Of a DNA stretch of 64,000 nt, positions 52,499 through 61,308 are shown one piece after another (position 1 is the first letter of the stretch; each line of letters opens with the position of its first letter). Source of the DNA: Treponema sp. (GTDB taxonomy: Bacteria > Spirochaetota > Spirochaetia > Treponematales > Breznakiellaceae); contig JAITFY010000097.1 in assembly GCA_031281025.1 (NCBI GenBank), positions 1-64,000 on the forward strand, written 5' to 3'. A program made the position numbers and the translations under genes. The notes beneath the pieces were generated by a model that searched no databases, was not told the DNA's origin, and saw only the letters and a program-made list of their open reading frames with translations.

Positions 52499-53854
52499 AT
52501 GTTTGAAAAATTAACCGGAAAAATTACCGATGCTTTACGTTTTGTTACCGGTAAATCTACAATCAGCGAAAAAAACATAGAAGATGCTGTTGAAGCCATA
52601 AAAATGGCTTTACTTGAAGCGGATGTTAACCTGCGTGTAGTACGCCGTTTTGTAAATTCCACAATCGAAGAAGCAAAAGGCGAAAAAGTTCTTCGTGCAG
52701 TAGACCCTGGGCAGCAGTTTATTAAAATCGTTCATGATAAACTGGTTTCATTTTTGGGTGATGACGATCCTGCAACCCGCGCCTTAAAATTGCGCGGCCC
52801 TGACGTGATCTCAAAAGTATTAATGCTCGGTTTACAAGGTTCCGGTAAAACCACAAGTTCGGCAAAACTTGCGTTGCGTCTCAAAAAAGATGGCCGCAAG
52901 GTTTTGCTGGTTGCATGTGACCTTGTGCGTCCTGCCGCAATGGAACAGCTTGCTGTTCTGGGCGAACAAATTGGTATTCCTGTTCACAGGGAAGAAGGCG
53001 CAAAAGACAGCATCAAAGTGTATCAGAATGCTCTTTCCTGGGCCAAAAAAAACATGATCGATACGATGATCATCGACACCACAGGCCGTCTGCAAATTGA
53101 CGAACCCATGATGCAGGAATTATCCCGGCTTAAAAACGCTGCCAACCCCGAAGAAATGCTTCTTGTCGCAGATGCAATGACCGGCCAATCCGCCGCAGAT
53201 ATTGCAAAAACATTTGACGAAAAAATCGGTCTTACCGGAGTAATCCTAAGCAAGTTTGACTCTGACACCAGAGGCGGCGCAGCCCTCTCGCTCAAAACCG
53301 TTACGGGTAAACCATTAAAGTTTACAGGTACAGGCGAAAAGCCGGAAGACTTTGAGCCCTTCCATCCCGAACGGATTGCCAGCCGTATACTTGGCATGGG
53401 CGATGTAGTAACCCTGGTGGAGAAAGCGCAGGAAGTAATCGATCAAAAAGAAGCGCTGGAACTTCAGAGAAAAATGGAGAAAGAAAGTTTCACTCTGGAC
53501 GACTGGCTTAACCAGATTCGCGCAATGAAAAAAATGGGCAGTCTTCAAAAAATGCTGGAAATGATTCCCGGAATGCAGGGACAAATAAACGAAGACGACA
53601 TAAACAAAGCCGAAATAAAAAAGCAGGAAGCAATTTTAAGTTCGATGACATTTAAAGAACGGGACAACCATCTGATTATCGGGCCGCCACGCAGAAGCCG
53701 CATCGCCCGCGGCTCCGGCACATCCGTTGCAGAAGTTGCACGTTTATTAAAAAAGTTTGAAAAAATGCGCGGCATGATGAAAAAGATGGCAAAAGGCGCT
53801 AGAGGCGGCAATATGCCCGGTGGAATGCAAATGCCGCAGGGGATGGGGTGGTAG
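52499..53854 (+). CDS. ffh: Signal recognition particle protein Ffh (SRP54)
   Basis: This 451-residue GTPase targets nascent membrane proteins to the membrane together with 4.5S RNA and FtsY. The N helical domain and G domain (GLQGSGKTTSSAKLALRLK, DLVRPAAMEQL, IDTTGRLQIDEPMM, SKFDSDTRGGAALS, GTGEKPEDFEPFHPER) are complete. The M domain holds the Met-rich RNA/signal-binding part ending in GNMPGGMQMPQGMGW. No 4.5S RNA gene is seen in the window. Only 3 bases separate it from the methyltransferase start. Confidence 0.97.
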   Translation: MFEKLTGKITDALRFVTGKSTISEKNIEDAVEAIKMALLEADVNLRVVRRFVNSTIEEAKGEKVLRAVDPGQQFIKIVHDKLVSFLGDDDPATRALKLRGPDVISKVLMLGLQGSGKTTSSAKLALRLKKDGRKVLLVACDLVRPAAMEQLAVLGEQIGIPVHREEGAKDSIKVYQNALSWAKKNMIDTMIIDTTGRLQIDEPMMQELSRLKNAANPEEMLLVADAMTGQSAADIAKTFDEKIGLTGVILSKFDSDTRGGAALSLKTVTGKPLKFTGTGEKPEDFEPFHPERIASRILGMGDVVTLVEKAQEVIDQKEALELQRKMEKESFTLDDWLNQIRAMKKMGSLQKMLEMIPGMQGQINEDDINKAEIKKQEAILSSMTFKERDNHLIIGPPRRSRIARGSGTSVAEVARLLKKFEKMRGMMKKMAKGARGGNMPGGMQMPQGMGW

Positions 53855-53857
53855 TTT

Positions 53858-55207
53858 TTGCTCATCAAAAAGGAAGATGACACCGAACAGTTTGGTTTTT
53901 TCTGGCCGGGCAAAAAGGAAGCCAAACACATTGCAGCCGCTCCTTCTGCCGGGACTCTGGTTCCTGTTCATGGCGATGGCGTTGACGAAGAAACTTCCCG
54001 GAACATCTACATCGAAGGCGACAACCTTGAAGTTTTAAAACTCCTGAATGAAACATACACCGGCAAAATAAAGATGATTTACATTGATCCGCCGTATAAT
54101 ACCGGAAACGATTATGTTTATTCCGATAAATTTGGCAAGTTCCATTTTATGTGGTGTTCGATGATGTATCCGCGTCTGTACCTTGCCCGTAAATTGTTAA
54201 ACGAAAACGGTGTTATTTTTATCAGTATTGATGATAATGAATTGGCTCACTTGCGAAAAATATGCGATGAGATCTTTGGCGAGGAAAATTTCGTAGCAAT
54301 TGTGCCAAGAATTGCAAAAAGAACATCCGATAAAGGCACTCATTTTAAACCTACAAAAGACTATCTGGTTTGTTTTGCAAAAAATCTTCCCATGCTTTCG
54401 CCTTTTGGCATTGCAAAAATTCGCGATGAGAAAAAATACGATATGATTGATAAAGACGGACGCAGGTATAAAAAAAGCGGCGCGTCATTGTATCAACCTT
54501 CGCTGGACTCGCGTCCAAATCAGCGGTACTATATTCAGGCTCCAGACGGCAGTTTGATCATTCCTCCTGGAAATGTTTTTCCTGACAAAAAGGAAGATAC
54601 CGCAAAAGTAAAACCATTATCAAATGCCGACAAAGTCTGGCGATGGTCGGCTGATACCTACTTAAAACAAAAACATCTTTTGATCTTTACAAAGGGCTCA
54701 TCTCAAAATCCGCTATTGGATGAAAACGGAAAACAATCAAAGTGGAATATATATCCTAAAGTATTTTTTGATGATGATGCAGCGGCAAAGCTCCACCCGG
54801 AAGATGTGATTTATGATTTTCCGAATTCGCAGGCCGCAAAAGAATTAAAATCATTGGGTATACCTTTTGATTTTGCAAAACCTTCTGGATTGATAAAGTA
54901 TTTAATTAGTTTAATAGATGATAAAGAAATGACAGTCCTTGACTTCTTCTGCGGATCGGCTACAACCGCTCATGCAGTTATGAAACAGAATGTACAAGAC
55001 AGCGGAAATCGCAGGTTCATCATGGTACAAATTCCGGAAATATGCAAAGAGGGCAGCGAAGCTGCCCAGTCTGGTTATAAAAATATCTGCGAAATAGGTA
55101 AAGAACGAATTCGGCGGGCGGGAAAGAAAATCAGGGAAGAAATAGGAAGTCTCGCAAAAGGGATTGATACAGGTTTTAAGGTTTTTCGTTTTGTTCCTTC
55201 TCAATAA
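53858..55207 (+). CDS. Compact type III Mod-like DNA methyltransferase (solitary)
   Basis: This 449-residue beta-class N6-adenine/N4-cytosine methyltransferase has motif IV first, IYIDPPYNTGNDYVYSDKF (DPPY at 77-80), a variable target-recognition region, then motif I LDFFCGSATTAHAV (about 362-375). The front resembles the type III Mod lead FFWPGKKEAKHIA, NIYIEGDNLEVLKLLNETY, but the first approximately 60 residues of usual Mod proteins and a stretch after YSDKF are missing. No Res (helicase-nuclease) gene follows. Start is a TTG 3 bases after the ffh stop; the GGGGTGG at the ffh end can serve as ribosome site. Confidence 0.88.
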   Translation: MLIKKEDDTEQFGFFWPGKKEAKHIAAAPSAGTLVPVHGDGVDEETSRNIYIEGDNLEVLKLLNETYTGKIKMIYIDPPYNTGNDYVYSDKFGKFHFMWCSMMYPRLYLARKLLNENGVIFISIDDNELAHLRKICDEIFGEENFVAIVPRIAKRTSDKGTHFKPTKDYLVCFAKNLPMLSPFGIAKIRDEKKYDMIDKDGRRYKKSGASLYQPSLDSRPNQRYYIQAPDGSLIIPPGNVFPDKKEDTAKVKPLSNADKVWRWSADTYLKQKHLLIFTKGSSQNPLLDENGKQSKWNIYPKVFFDDDAAAKLHPEDVIYDFPNSQAAKELKSLGIPFDFAKPSGLIKYLISLIDDKEMTVLDFFCGSATTAHAVMKQNVQDSGNRRFIMVQIPEICKEGSEAAQSGYKNICEIGKERIRRAGKKIREEIGSLAKGIDTGFKVFRFVPSQ

Positions 55208-55296
55208 TACTTTACTCTGAATGTTGTTTTATTATTATATTTACATTAGAACCTATACGGGTGCATAATCATGTACAAAATAAGGAAGAACGTATA

Positions 55297-58200
55297 ATGG
55301 AAAAAACTGCCAAAAGACAGTCAAAAGGCGTTGGAGGATTGATAAACCGGATTAATTTGAAACTCCGGACTAAACTGATTATTGTTTTTTTGGTGGTAAT
55401 GATAATTCCAATCATTATGCTCACGGTTTCTGCATTAGCGCAGCTCACAAAGCTTGGTAATGAGCTGCGAAATATTGCCGTCATTGACACCACAATTGCG
55501 TTGAATGACGGAGCCAGAGAAAGTATCGAAAGGCTGACAACCGATTTAGCCATGTCTGTTGCTAATTTTCTTCATCAACGAGATCAGGATATCCTTCTAC
55601 TTGCCAGTCTTCCGCATTCCAATGCAGTTTTGGAAGCTTTTTCCCGGAACAAAAATAGCAAACTGGTAAGGCCAGGCGAATGGGTAGTTTCGGAAGATGG
55701 CAAAACATGGGTCGAAAAAATCCCATTTGTTTTTGCCGACCAGGGCAATGTTTCTACTAACAGGGAAAATAATGATGAATTATTTGGAAGCGCTTTTCGC
55801 AGCAGGTCTCCGGAATTTTTCAGCCAATATCAGGAAAATGTACCATTATATGATGAACTTACATTTATTGATCTGAACGGAAATGAAATTTTTAAATATG
55901 TAAACCCTGATTCAACAAAAATAAATTATCCGTTGAATCCCAACAGAGTGAATGTATCCAACAGGATGAATACTTATGTCCGGGCGGAAACATATTTTGA
56001 AGAACTGCAAAAACTTCGTCCCGGTGAAATCTATGTATCAGATGTTATAGGCGCCTATGTGGGTACAAATTATATTGGAATGTACACGCCCGGCGTATTA
56101 AAAAATGTCCCCGAAACACATCCCAATCATGAGGTATTACAGGAGATTGGGAATCTGCCGCTAGAAGAGTTTATGAAGGCTGCCCGAAGACAGGCTTTCG
56201 CAGGAATGGAAAACCCTGTTGGCCAGCGCTTTGAGGGTATCGTACGCTGGGCTACGCCGGTTAGCGGCAATGGCGGCGAGATCACCGGTTACGTGACAAT
56301 GGCTTTAAATCACGACCATATCATGGAGCTGGTTGACTACATTAATCCCATGCTCGAGCGTTATACCCTGCTGCCAAGCCCGCATGACGGCAACTATGCG
56401 TTTATGTGGGATTACAAATCCCGCAGTATATGCCACCCAAGGCATCATTCCATTGTTGGTTTCAATCCAATTACCGGTGAACCGCAGGTTCCCTGGCTGG
56501 AAGGAACTCTTGCCATGGAAAGAGATATGGTGAACGGAGGTTTTCTTAGAGATGAAAACGGAAAAACCATTCCGGTAATTGTGGATGGACAGCGTATTCC
56601 AGCTCGTGATACGCCATTTTATGCATGGTACAGTGCAGGGGGCTCTGAATGGCTTGCTGCCAATCCTTCATGGGACAGGCTTTCTGCACAACCAACCGGC
56701 AGAAGCTGGGGTGATTTTTACGCAGAATTTCACCATAACAGGGAGGTTCTGCCGCAGTTTGGCGAAAGAGTATTGATAAACATGGGAGGTCTTCCTGTAC
56801 GGGATGCAGACGGCAACTTCATATTTGATTACGCGTCACGTGACAAGTCTCCTGCAAGAGCGTTAACCCGTGCCGGTTTTGTCGGGCTTGATGGGCGTTA
56901 TCTTAACAATGCGCCACAGTGTACCGGCTGGATGAACTTGACAGAAGATGGCGGTTCAGGTTCGTTTTATATTCTCTGGAGCGGCATTTACAAGCCAACC
57001 ACTGCCGGAGCCATTCATTACTATACAGGTCAATATGCGCCGGAAAACCAAAACGGCTCAAAGCGCGGATTTGCTTTTGTAACAATTGGAGCCGGCATTG
57101 AAGATTTTACTGCGCCTGCGCACTACATGGAAGAAAAGCTCACAGAAGAAATAAACTCCAGCCTGTTTCGTGACATATTTTTTCTTATTGGCATAGCTCT
57201 GACCTTGTTTGCAATGGTTGTTTTTATCGCCTTACTCTTGTCATCTTATCTTAATAACAATATCAAACTGGTGCTTGATGGTATTTCACGTTTTAGATCC
57301 GGTGAACGGCAATTTCGCCTGCATTCAGATATCAAAGACGAATTTGGCACTCTAGCCGCTTCTTTTGACGAAATGGCCGATAGTTTAGTAAGCAGCGTAA
57401 CCGGCCCGCTCTCTATCACAGATATGTCTTTTAACATCATTTATATGAATGATCATGCGTTAAAAGTGATAAATAAAACTATGGATGATGTTATAGGAAT
57501 ACCATATTACGATGCCAGCGTTTATCCCTTGGGTTCAAAATACGATCCTGTAACTGCTTTAGAGGAAGGCCGGGAAGCTGATGTATTCTTTAAGGAAGAC
57601 GCAGGACATTACTACAAAGGCGTTGCCAATTATATTTTGGATCAAAGCGGACAAAGAACCGGATGTATTATTGCATCCAATGATGTTACAGAAATAGAAG
57701 AAGCAAGAAAAAAAGCAGAACAGGCAAGTCATGCCAAAAGCAACTTTCTTGCCAACATGAGCCACGAAATCAGAACACCATTAAACGCCATTATTGGAAT
57801 GTCCTCTATTGGTGCGTCTGCTCCAAGCATTGATAAGAAGGATTATGCGATAGAGAAAATACAGGATGCTTCTAAACATTTGTTAGGTGTCATTAATGAC
57901 GTTTTGGATATGTCAAAGATAGAAGCAAAGAAATTTAACTTGTCGGTGACGGAATTTATATTCGAAAAAACAATTCAACGTGTTGTGGATGTCATCAATT
58001 TCCGCGTAGACGAAAAACAGCAGACTTTAAAAGTAGAAATTGATCCTGCCATTCCCCATTCTTTGATAGGTGACGATCAGCGTCTGGCGCAGGTTATAAC
58101 AAATATTTTAACGAATGCTGTTAAGTTTACCGATGAAGAAGGCCTTATATGCCTTGATGCCAGGTTAAAATCCGAGAAAAACGGTATATGCACAATTATC

Positions 58201-59265
58201 ATTTCGATTACCGACAACGGTATCGGTATAAGTGCCGAGCAGAAAGGCCGGCTTTTTAGCGCCTTTGAACAGGCAGAAGCCAGTACTACTCGAAAATACG
58301 GCGGCACTGGTCTGGGGCTTGTTATCTCTCAGAATATTATTGAAATGATGGATGGTATAATTTGGGTTGAATCGGAGCTTGGTAAAGGTGCAAAATTTTC
58401 GTTTACTGCAAACCTGGCTCGCGGCAGAGATGAACCCAAAAAGTTATTAAATCCCAACATGAATTTAAAAAACACCCGTATAATTGCAGTTGATGATGAT
58501 CCGGCTGTTCTGGAATTTTTTAAAGATGCCGCCGATAAAATTGGAATAACCTGTGATACTGCATTGAATGGATTGGAAGCGCTTTCGCTGGTTGCAAAAA
58601 CAGGAATGTACAATATCTATTTTGTTGACTGGCAAATGCCGGAAATGAACGGCATCGATTTTGCAAGGGTTATTTATGAAAAGAGAAGTGACAACTCGGT
58701 AATTATTATGACTTCTGCACATGACTGGGATTCTATCCAGGACGAAGCACAGGAAGTTGGCGTTAAAAACTTCATTCCCAAGCCCTTGTTTATGTCGAGT
58801 ATTGCGGATTGCATAAACGAATGTCTTGGTCATCAGGAAAAGGAAAATTCTAACGAAATTAAAAAATCCGCCATTGATTTTAAAAACAACTGCATCCTGC
58901 TGGTTGAAGACATAGAAATTAACCGGGAAATCGTACTATCACTGCTTGAACCAACAGGCCTGGAAGTTGATTGTGCAGAAAACGGTAATATCGCAGTTAA
59001 TATGTTTATAACAAATCCGGCCAAATACAAAATGATTTTCATGGATCTTCAAATGCCGGAAATGGACGGATACAATGCAACAAAAAATATTCGACTATCC
59101 GGTATTGAATGGGCAAAAGAAATTCCCATTGTAGCCATGACAGCCAATGTTTTTAAGGAAGACGTAGAGAAATGCCTTGCAGCCGGTATGAATGATCATG
59201 TTGGCAAGCCGCTGGATTTTAATGAAGTTATTACTGTGTTGAAAAAATATTTGAAGAATTCATGA
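55297..59265 (+). CDS. Large transmembrane hybrid histidine kinase with two receivers
   Basis: This 1322-residue sensor has a first helix at about 30-55 and a very large exterior sensor (about 55-620, Cache-like with SVANFLHQRDQDILLLASLP and later GNGGEITGYVTMALNHDHIMELVDYI). A second helix lies at about 626-652. HAMP, a PAS-like region (about 715-800), HisKA with phospho-acceptor His823 (NMSHEIRTP) and HATPase_c (GGTGLGLVISQ) follow. Receiver 1 has Asp1111 in FVDWQMPEMNG and receiver 2 has Asp1250 in FMDLQMPEMDG. Kinase and receiver 2 are close paralogues of the kinase at 1909-3783. I chose the ATG at 55297, which has AGGAAG 8 bases upstream. A detached Hpt protein lies at 62600. Confidence 0.93.
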   Translation: MEKTAKRQSKGVGGLINRINLKLRTKLIIVFLVVMIIPIIMLTVSALAQLTKLGNELRNIAVIDTTIALNDGARESIERLTTDLAMSVANFLHQRDQDILLLASLPHSNAVLEAFSRNKNSKLVRPGEWVVSEDGKTWVEKIPFVFADQGNVSTNRENNDELFGSAFRSRSPEFFSQYQENVPLYDELTFIDLNGNEIFKYVNPDSTKINYPLNPNRVNVSNRMNTYVRAETYFEELQKLRPGEIYVSDVIGAYVGTNYIGMYTPGVLKNVPETHPNHEVLQEIGNLPLEEFMKAARRQAFAGMENPVGQRFEGIVRWATPVSGNGGEITGYVTMALNHDHIMELVDYINPMLERYTLLPSPHDGNYAFMWDYKSRSICHPRHHSIVGFNPITGEPQVPWLEGTLAMERDMVNGGFLRDENGKTIPVIVDGQRIPARDTPFYAWYSAGGSEWLAANPSWDRLSAQPTGRSWGDFYAEFHHNREVLPQFGERVLINMGGLPVRDADGNFIFDYASRDKSPARALTRAGFVGLDGRYLNNAPQCTGWMNLTEDGGSGSFYILWSGIYKPTTAGAIHYYTGQYAPENQNGSKRGFAFVTIGAGIEDFTAPAHYMEEKLTEEINSSLFRDIFFLIGIALTLFAMVVFIALLLSSYLNNNIKLVLDGISRFRSGERQFRLHSDIKDEFGTLAASFDEMADSLVSSVTGPLSITDMSFNIIYMNDHALKVINKTMDDVIGIPYYDASVYPLGSKYDPVTALEEGREADVFFKEDAGHYYKGVANYILDQSGQRTGCIIASNDVTEIEEARKKAEQASHAKSNFLANMSHEIRTPLNAIIGMSSIGASAPSIDKKDYAIEKIQDASKHLLGVINDVLDMSKIEAKKFNLSVTEFIFEKTIQRVVDVINFRVDEKQQTLKVEIDPAIPHSLIGDDQRLAQVITNILTNAVKFTDEEGLICLDARLKSEKNGICTIIISITDNGIGISAEQKGRLFSAFEQAEASTTRKYGGTGLGLVISQNIIEMMDGIIWVESELGKGAKFSFTANLARGRDEPKKLLNPNMNLKNTRIIAVDDDPAVLEFFKDAADKIGITCDTALNGLEALSLVAKTGMYNIYFVDWQMPEMNGIDFARVIYEKRSDNSVIIMTSAHDWDSIQDEAQEVGVKNFIPKPLFMSSIADCINECLGHQEKENSNEIKKSAIDFKNNCILLVEDIEINREIVLSLLEPTGLEVDCAENGNIAVNMFITNPAKYKMIFMDLQMPEMDGYNATKNIRLSGIEWAKEIPIVAMTANVFKEDVEKCLAAGMNDHVGKPLDFNEVITVLKKYLKNS

Positions 59266-59273
59266 TCGAGTAT

Positions 59274-60530
59274 TTAAAATTCCATGCCCATATTAAATAC
59301 CATTTGGTACAGGCCGGAATTAATATTATAGGCTAGGTTTAAACCTATGGCCGGTATGGCTATACGGCTCAAATAGAAACGAATGCCTCCAGAAGGACCA
59401 TGATCAAATTGAGAGCCAGAAATTGGGCCGTGTGAAAAAACACATTGCCAGGAACCCGGAGTAGACAATGTACCCCAACGAAACCGGTAAAGATGTTTTT
59501 CCAGGCCTGCCGAAAAACTTGCATAATGCCGGGCAGAAAAATTTCGGGGAAGGATATCTATTTGTACACTCTGCGGCGTATGTTCAAAAAGAATATTTGT
59601 ACTTGTATCTCCATCGGATCTCCAAACTATCCCGGTTCTTAAAATTGCACGAAAACCAGGTATCAGAGATCTTTCATAAGCGCCTCGCATTTCCGCTTGA
59701 TGAAAAGATGATCCCAAAAGGTTAAAGTTATAACCATATCTCAGAGAAATACCCTGTTGCGAAAGAAGAAAGCCATCCCAAGAGCTTTTACGCAGAGATA
59801 ATCCCGGTGATACAGACAATAGTGTCGCCCCATTCTCGGGAGGATTTATAGAATCAGGATTTTCAACAAGAGATATATTGGCATACGAAAATGAAACAGA
59901 ACCGGAAAAAAAATCTGTAAATGAATAGTTTAAACCCAAAGATAAACGAAGCTGGTTTGTAGAGTAACGGCGGTGTAATACTTCGTCTCCATCAAAATCT
60001 TCCCTTTCCATTTGGCCATACATAATAAAAGTGTTCCAGCCCGGCAGTCCTGAACGGTTTGGGGTATGGTTGTACATAACCATACCTGACAATCCTGATG
60101 AGCTATACATTACTCCAAAAGCCATTTGATCCCGCTGGCCAAAAGCATTTGTGTCCGCCAGAAAAAGACCTAAAAAATAGTTATTGGAGCTGATAACAAT
60201 CAAGGGAAAAGGAAAGAAAGCCCATTTTTCATGTACCGTAACTTTAAGCAGTAATCCATTTTCGATTTCGATTAATTCTGCCGAAACCATTTCCAAAATT
60301 CCTGTATTTCTTACTGCCGCATATACTTCATTCTGATCCAACAAATCTCCTTCCAAACCAAGAAATCTTTCCAGAGGATAATTCGCTATATGAGTTTTGG
60401 TTCGTCTTAGGCCGTCAACTTCGATTTTGATAATCGTTCCGGCAGGAGGACTGGCCGCTTCCTGTGCAGCTAATGGCGAAACAAGAAAAACTAATAAGAT
60501 GAAAGTAACTATTTTAATAAAATGCCTCAC
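59274..60530 (-). CDS. Outer-membrane beta-barrel with one POTRA domain (Omp85-like)
   Basis: This 418-residue exported protein has a signal peptide (about 1-22, ending PLAAQ), then one POTRA-like domain (about 32-105: GTIIKIEVDGLRRTKTHIANYPLERFLGLEGD, EVYAAVRNTGILEMVSAELIE). A barrel of alternating strands follows and ends in a C-terminal Phe (NMGMEF), the usual outer-membrane sorting mark. The size is much smaller than BamA (five POTRA). It may be a patatin-free Omp85 variant or a small transporter. Start is a GTG at 60530; ribosome site not clear. It converges closely on the large kinase (8-base gap). Confidence 0.82.
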   Translation of the reverse strand: MRHFIKIVTFILLVFLVSPLAAQEAASPPAGTIIKIEVDGLRRTKTHIANYPLERFLGLEGDLLDQNEVYAAVRNTGILEMVSAELIEIENGLLLKVTVHEKWAFFPFPLIVISSNNYFLGLFLADTNAFGQRDQMAFGVMYSSSGLSGMVMYNHTPNRSGLPGWNTFIMYGQMEREDFDGDEVLHRRYSTNQLRLSLGLNYSFTDFFSGSVSFSYANISLVENPDSINPPENGATLLSVSPGLSLRKSSWDGFLLSQQGISLRYGYNFNLLGSSFHQAEMRGAYERSLIPGFRAILRTGIVWRSDGDTSTNILFEHTPQSVQIDILPRNFSARHYASFSAGLEKHLYRFRWGTLSTPGSWQCVFSHGPISGSQFDHGPSGGIRFYLSRIAIPAIGLNLAYNINSGLYQMVFNMGMEF

Positions 60531-60552
60531 CTAAGGTTTTTTGGGTATTTTT

Positions 60553-60612
60553 TATAATAGCATTTTTGTTCTGTTTGTTCCAACTGTACCGAGTTGGTTC
60601 CATGCTATTATA
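60553..60612. repeat. Cruciform-forming inverted repeat with a TATAAT on each strand
   Basis: TATAATAGCAT (60553-60563) pairs with ATGCTATTATA (60602-60612), and inner CCAACT/AGTTGG (60580-60597) forms the tip. Each outer arm begins with TATAAT in opposite orientation, in the region between two divergent genes. Confidence 0.65.
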
Positions 60613-60641
60613 TTGATCATAATGTAACGTATTGATAATAT
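60613..60641 (+). promoter_or_regulatory. Predicted promoter, near-leaderless
   Basis: TTGATC, 17 bases, TAATAT. The -10 ends 13 bases before the ATG at 60655, so the leader would be only about 6 bases, and no ribosome site is visible. Confidence 0.4.
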
Positions 60642-60654
60642 ATCGTACAGTTAT

Positions 60655-61305
60655 ATGAAAAAATTATTTGTACGCTTTTTTATTATGATTACTGGACTTT
60701 TTTTCTACGCGCTTGGAATCATTGTTACCATTCAGGCCAATATAGGATATGCTCCGTGGGATGTTTTCCATGTAGGGATTCAAAAAAACATCCTCCTAAG
60801 TCTGGGAGCTGTTTCAATAATTGTGGGGATAGTGATTGCAATAATAGTTACGCTATTGGGAGAAAAATTGGGTTTTGGAACAATCTCCAATATCATATTG
60901 ATAGGAGTATTTGTGGATATTATTTTACTGTTCAATATTATTCCACAAGCAACAAATCCAACATTCGGGATAATAATGCTGATCACAGGTCTTTTTATTA
61001 TTGCTTTAGGTTCTTACTTTTATATTAAATCTGCCTTTGGAGTTGGTCCAAGAGATAATCTGATGGTTGTATTAGCCCGCAGAACAAGGCTGCCGGTAGG
61101 TCTTTGCCGGGGCATAATTGAACTGTTGGTAACAATTTTTGGGTGGGTTTTGGGCGGCATGGTAGGATTCGGAACTGTTATATCCGTAATTACCATTGGG
61201 CTTTGTGTTCAAATTGTATTTAAAATATTCAAATTTGATGTTACAGCAGTCAAACATGAAACATTGGGTGATACAATTAAAACGTTTAAAAAAGCGATTT
61301 CTTAA
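60655..61305 (+). CDS. YczE/YitT-like integral membrane protein
   Basis: This 216-residue protein has about five to six helices with the family marks GLFFYALGIIVTIQANIGYAPWDVFHVGI, GLFIIALGSYFYIKSAFGVGPRDNLMVVLARRT and GWVLGG...GFGTVISVITIGLCVQ. YczE-type proteins (DUF161-related) are widespread, and their transport role is unproven. It is divergent from the Omp85-like gene and ends 3 bases from the convergent HD-GYP gene. The long inverted repeat just upstream may control it. Confidence 0.85.
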   Translation: MKKLFVRFFIMITGLFFYALGIIVTIQANIGYAPWDVFHVGIQKNILLSLGAVSIIVGIVIAIIVTLLGEKLGFGTISNIILIGVFVDIILLFNIIPQATNPTFGIIMLITGLFIIALGSYFYIKSAFGVGPRDNLMVVLARRTRLPVGLCRGIIELLVTIFGWVLGGMVGFGTVISVITIGLCVQIVFKIFKFDVTAVKHETLGDTIKTFKKAIS

Positions 61306-61308
61306 CTT

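Noticed and set aside
52400-53900. 4.5S RNA gene near ffh
   Set aside because: No intergenic space of sufficient length and no GGAA tetraloop hairpin is visible next to ffh.
55208-55296. Restriction (res) gene partnering the Mod-like methyltransferase
   Set aside because: Only 89 bases separate it from the kinase gene, and no helicase or nuclease frame lies nearby.
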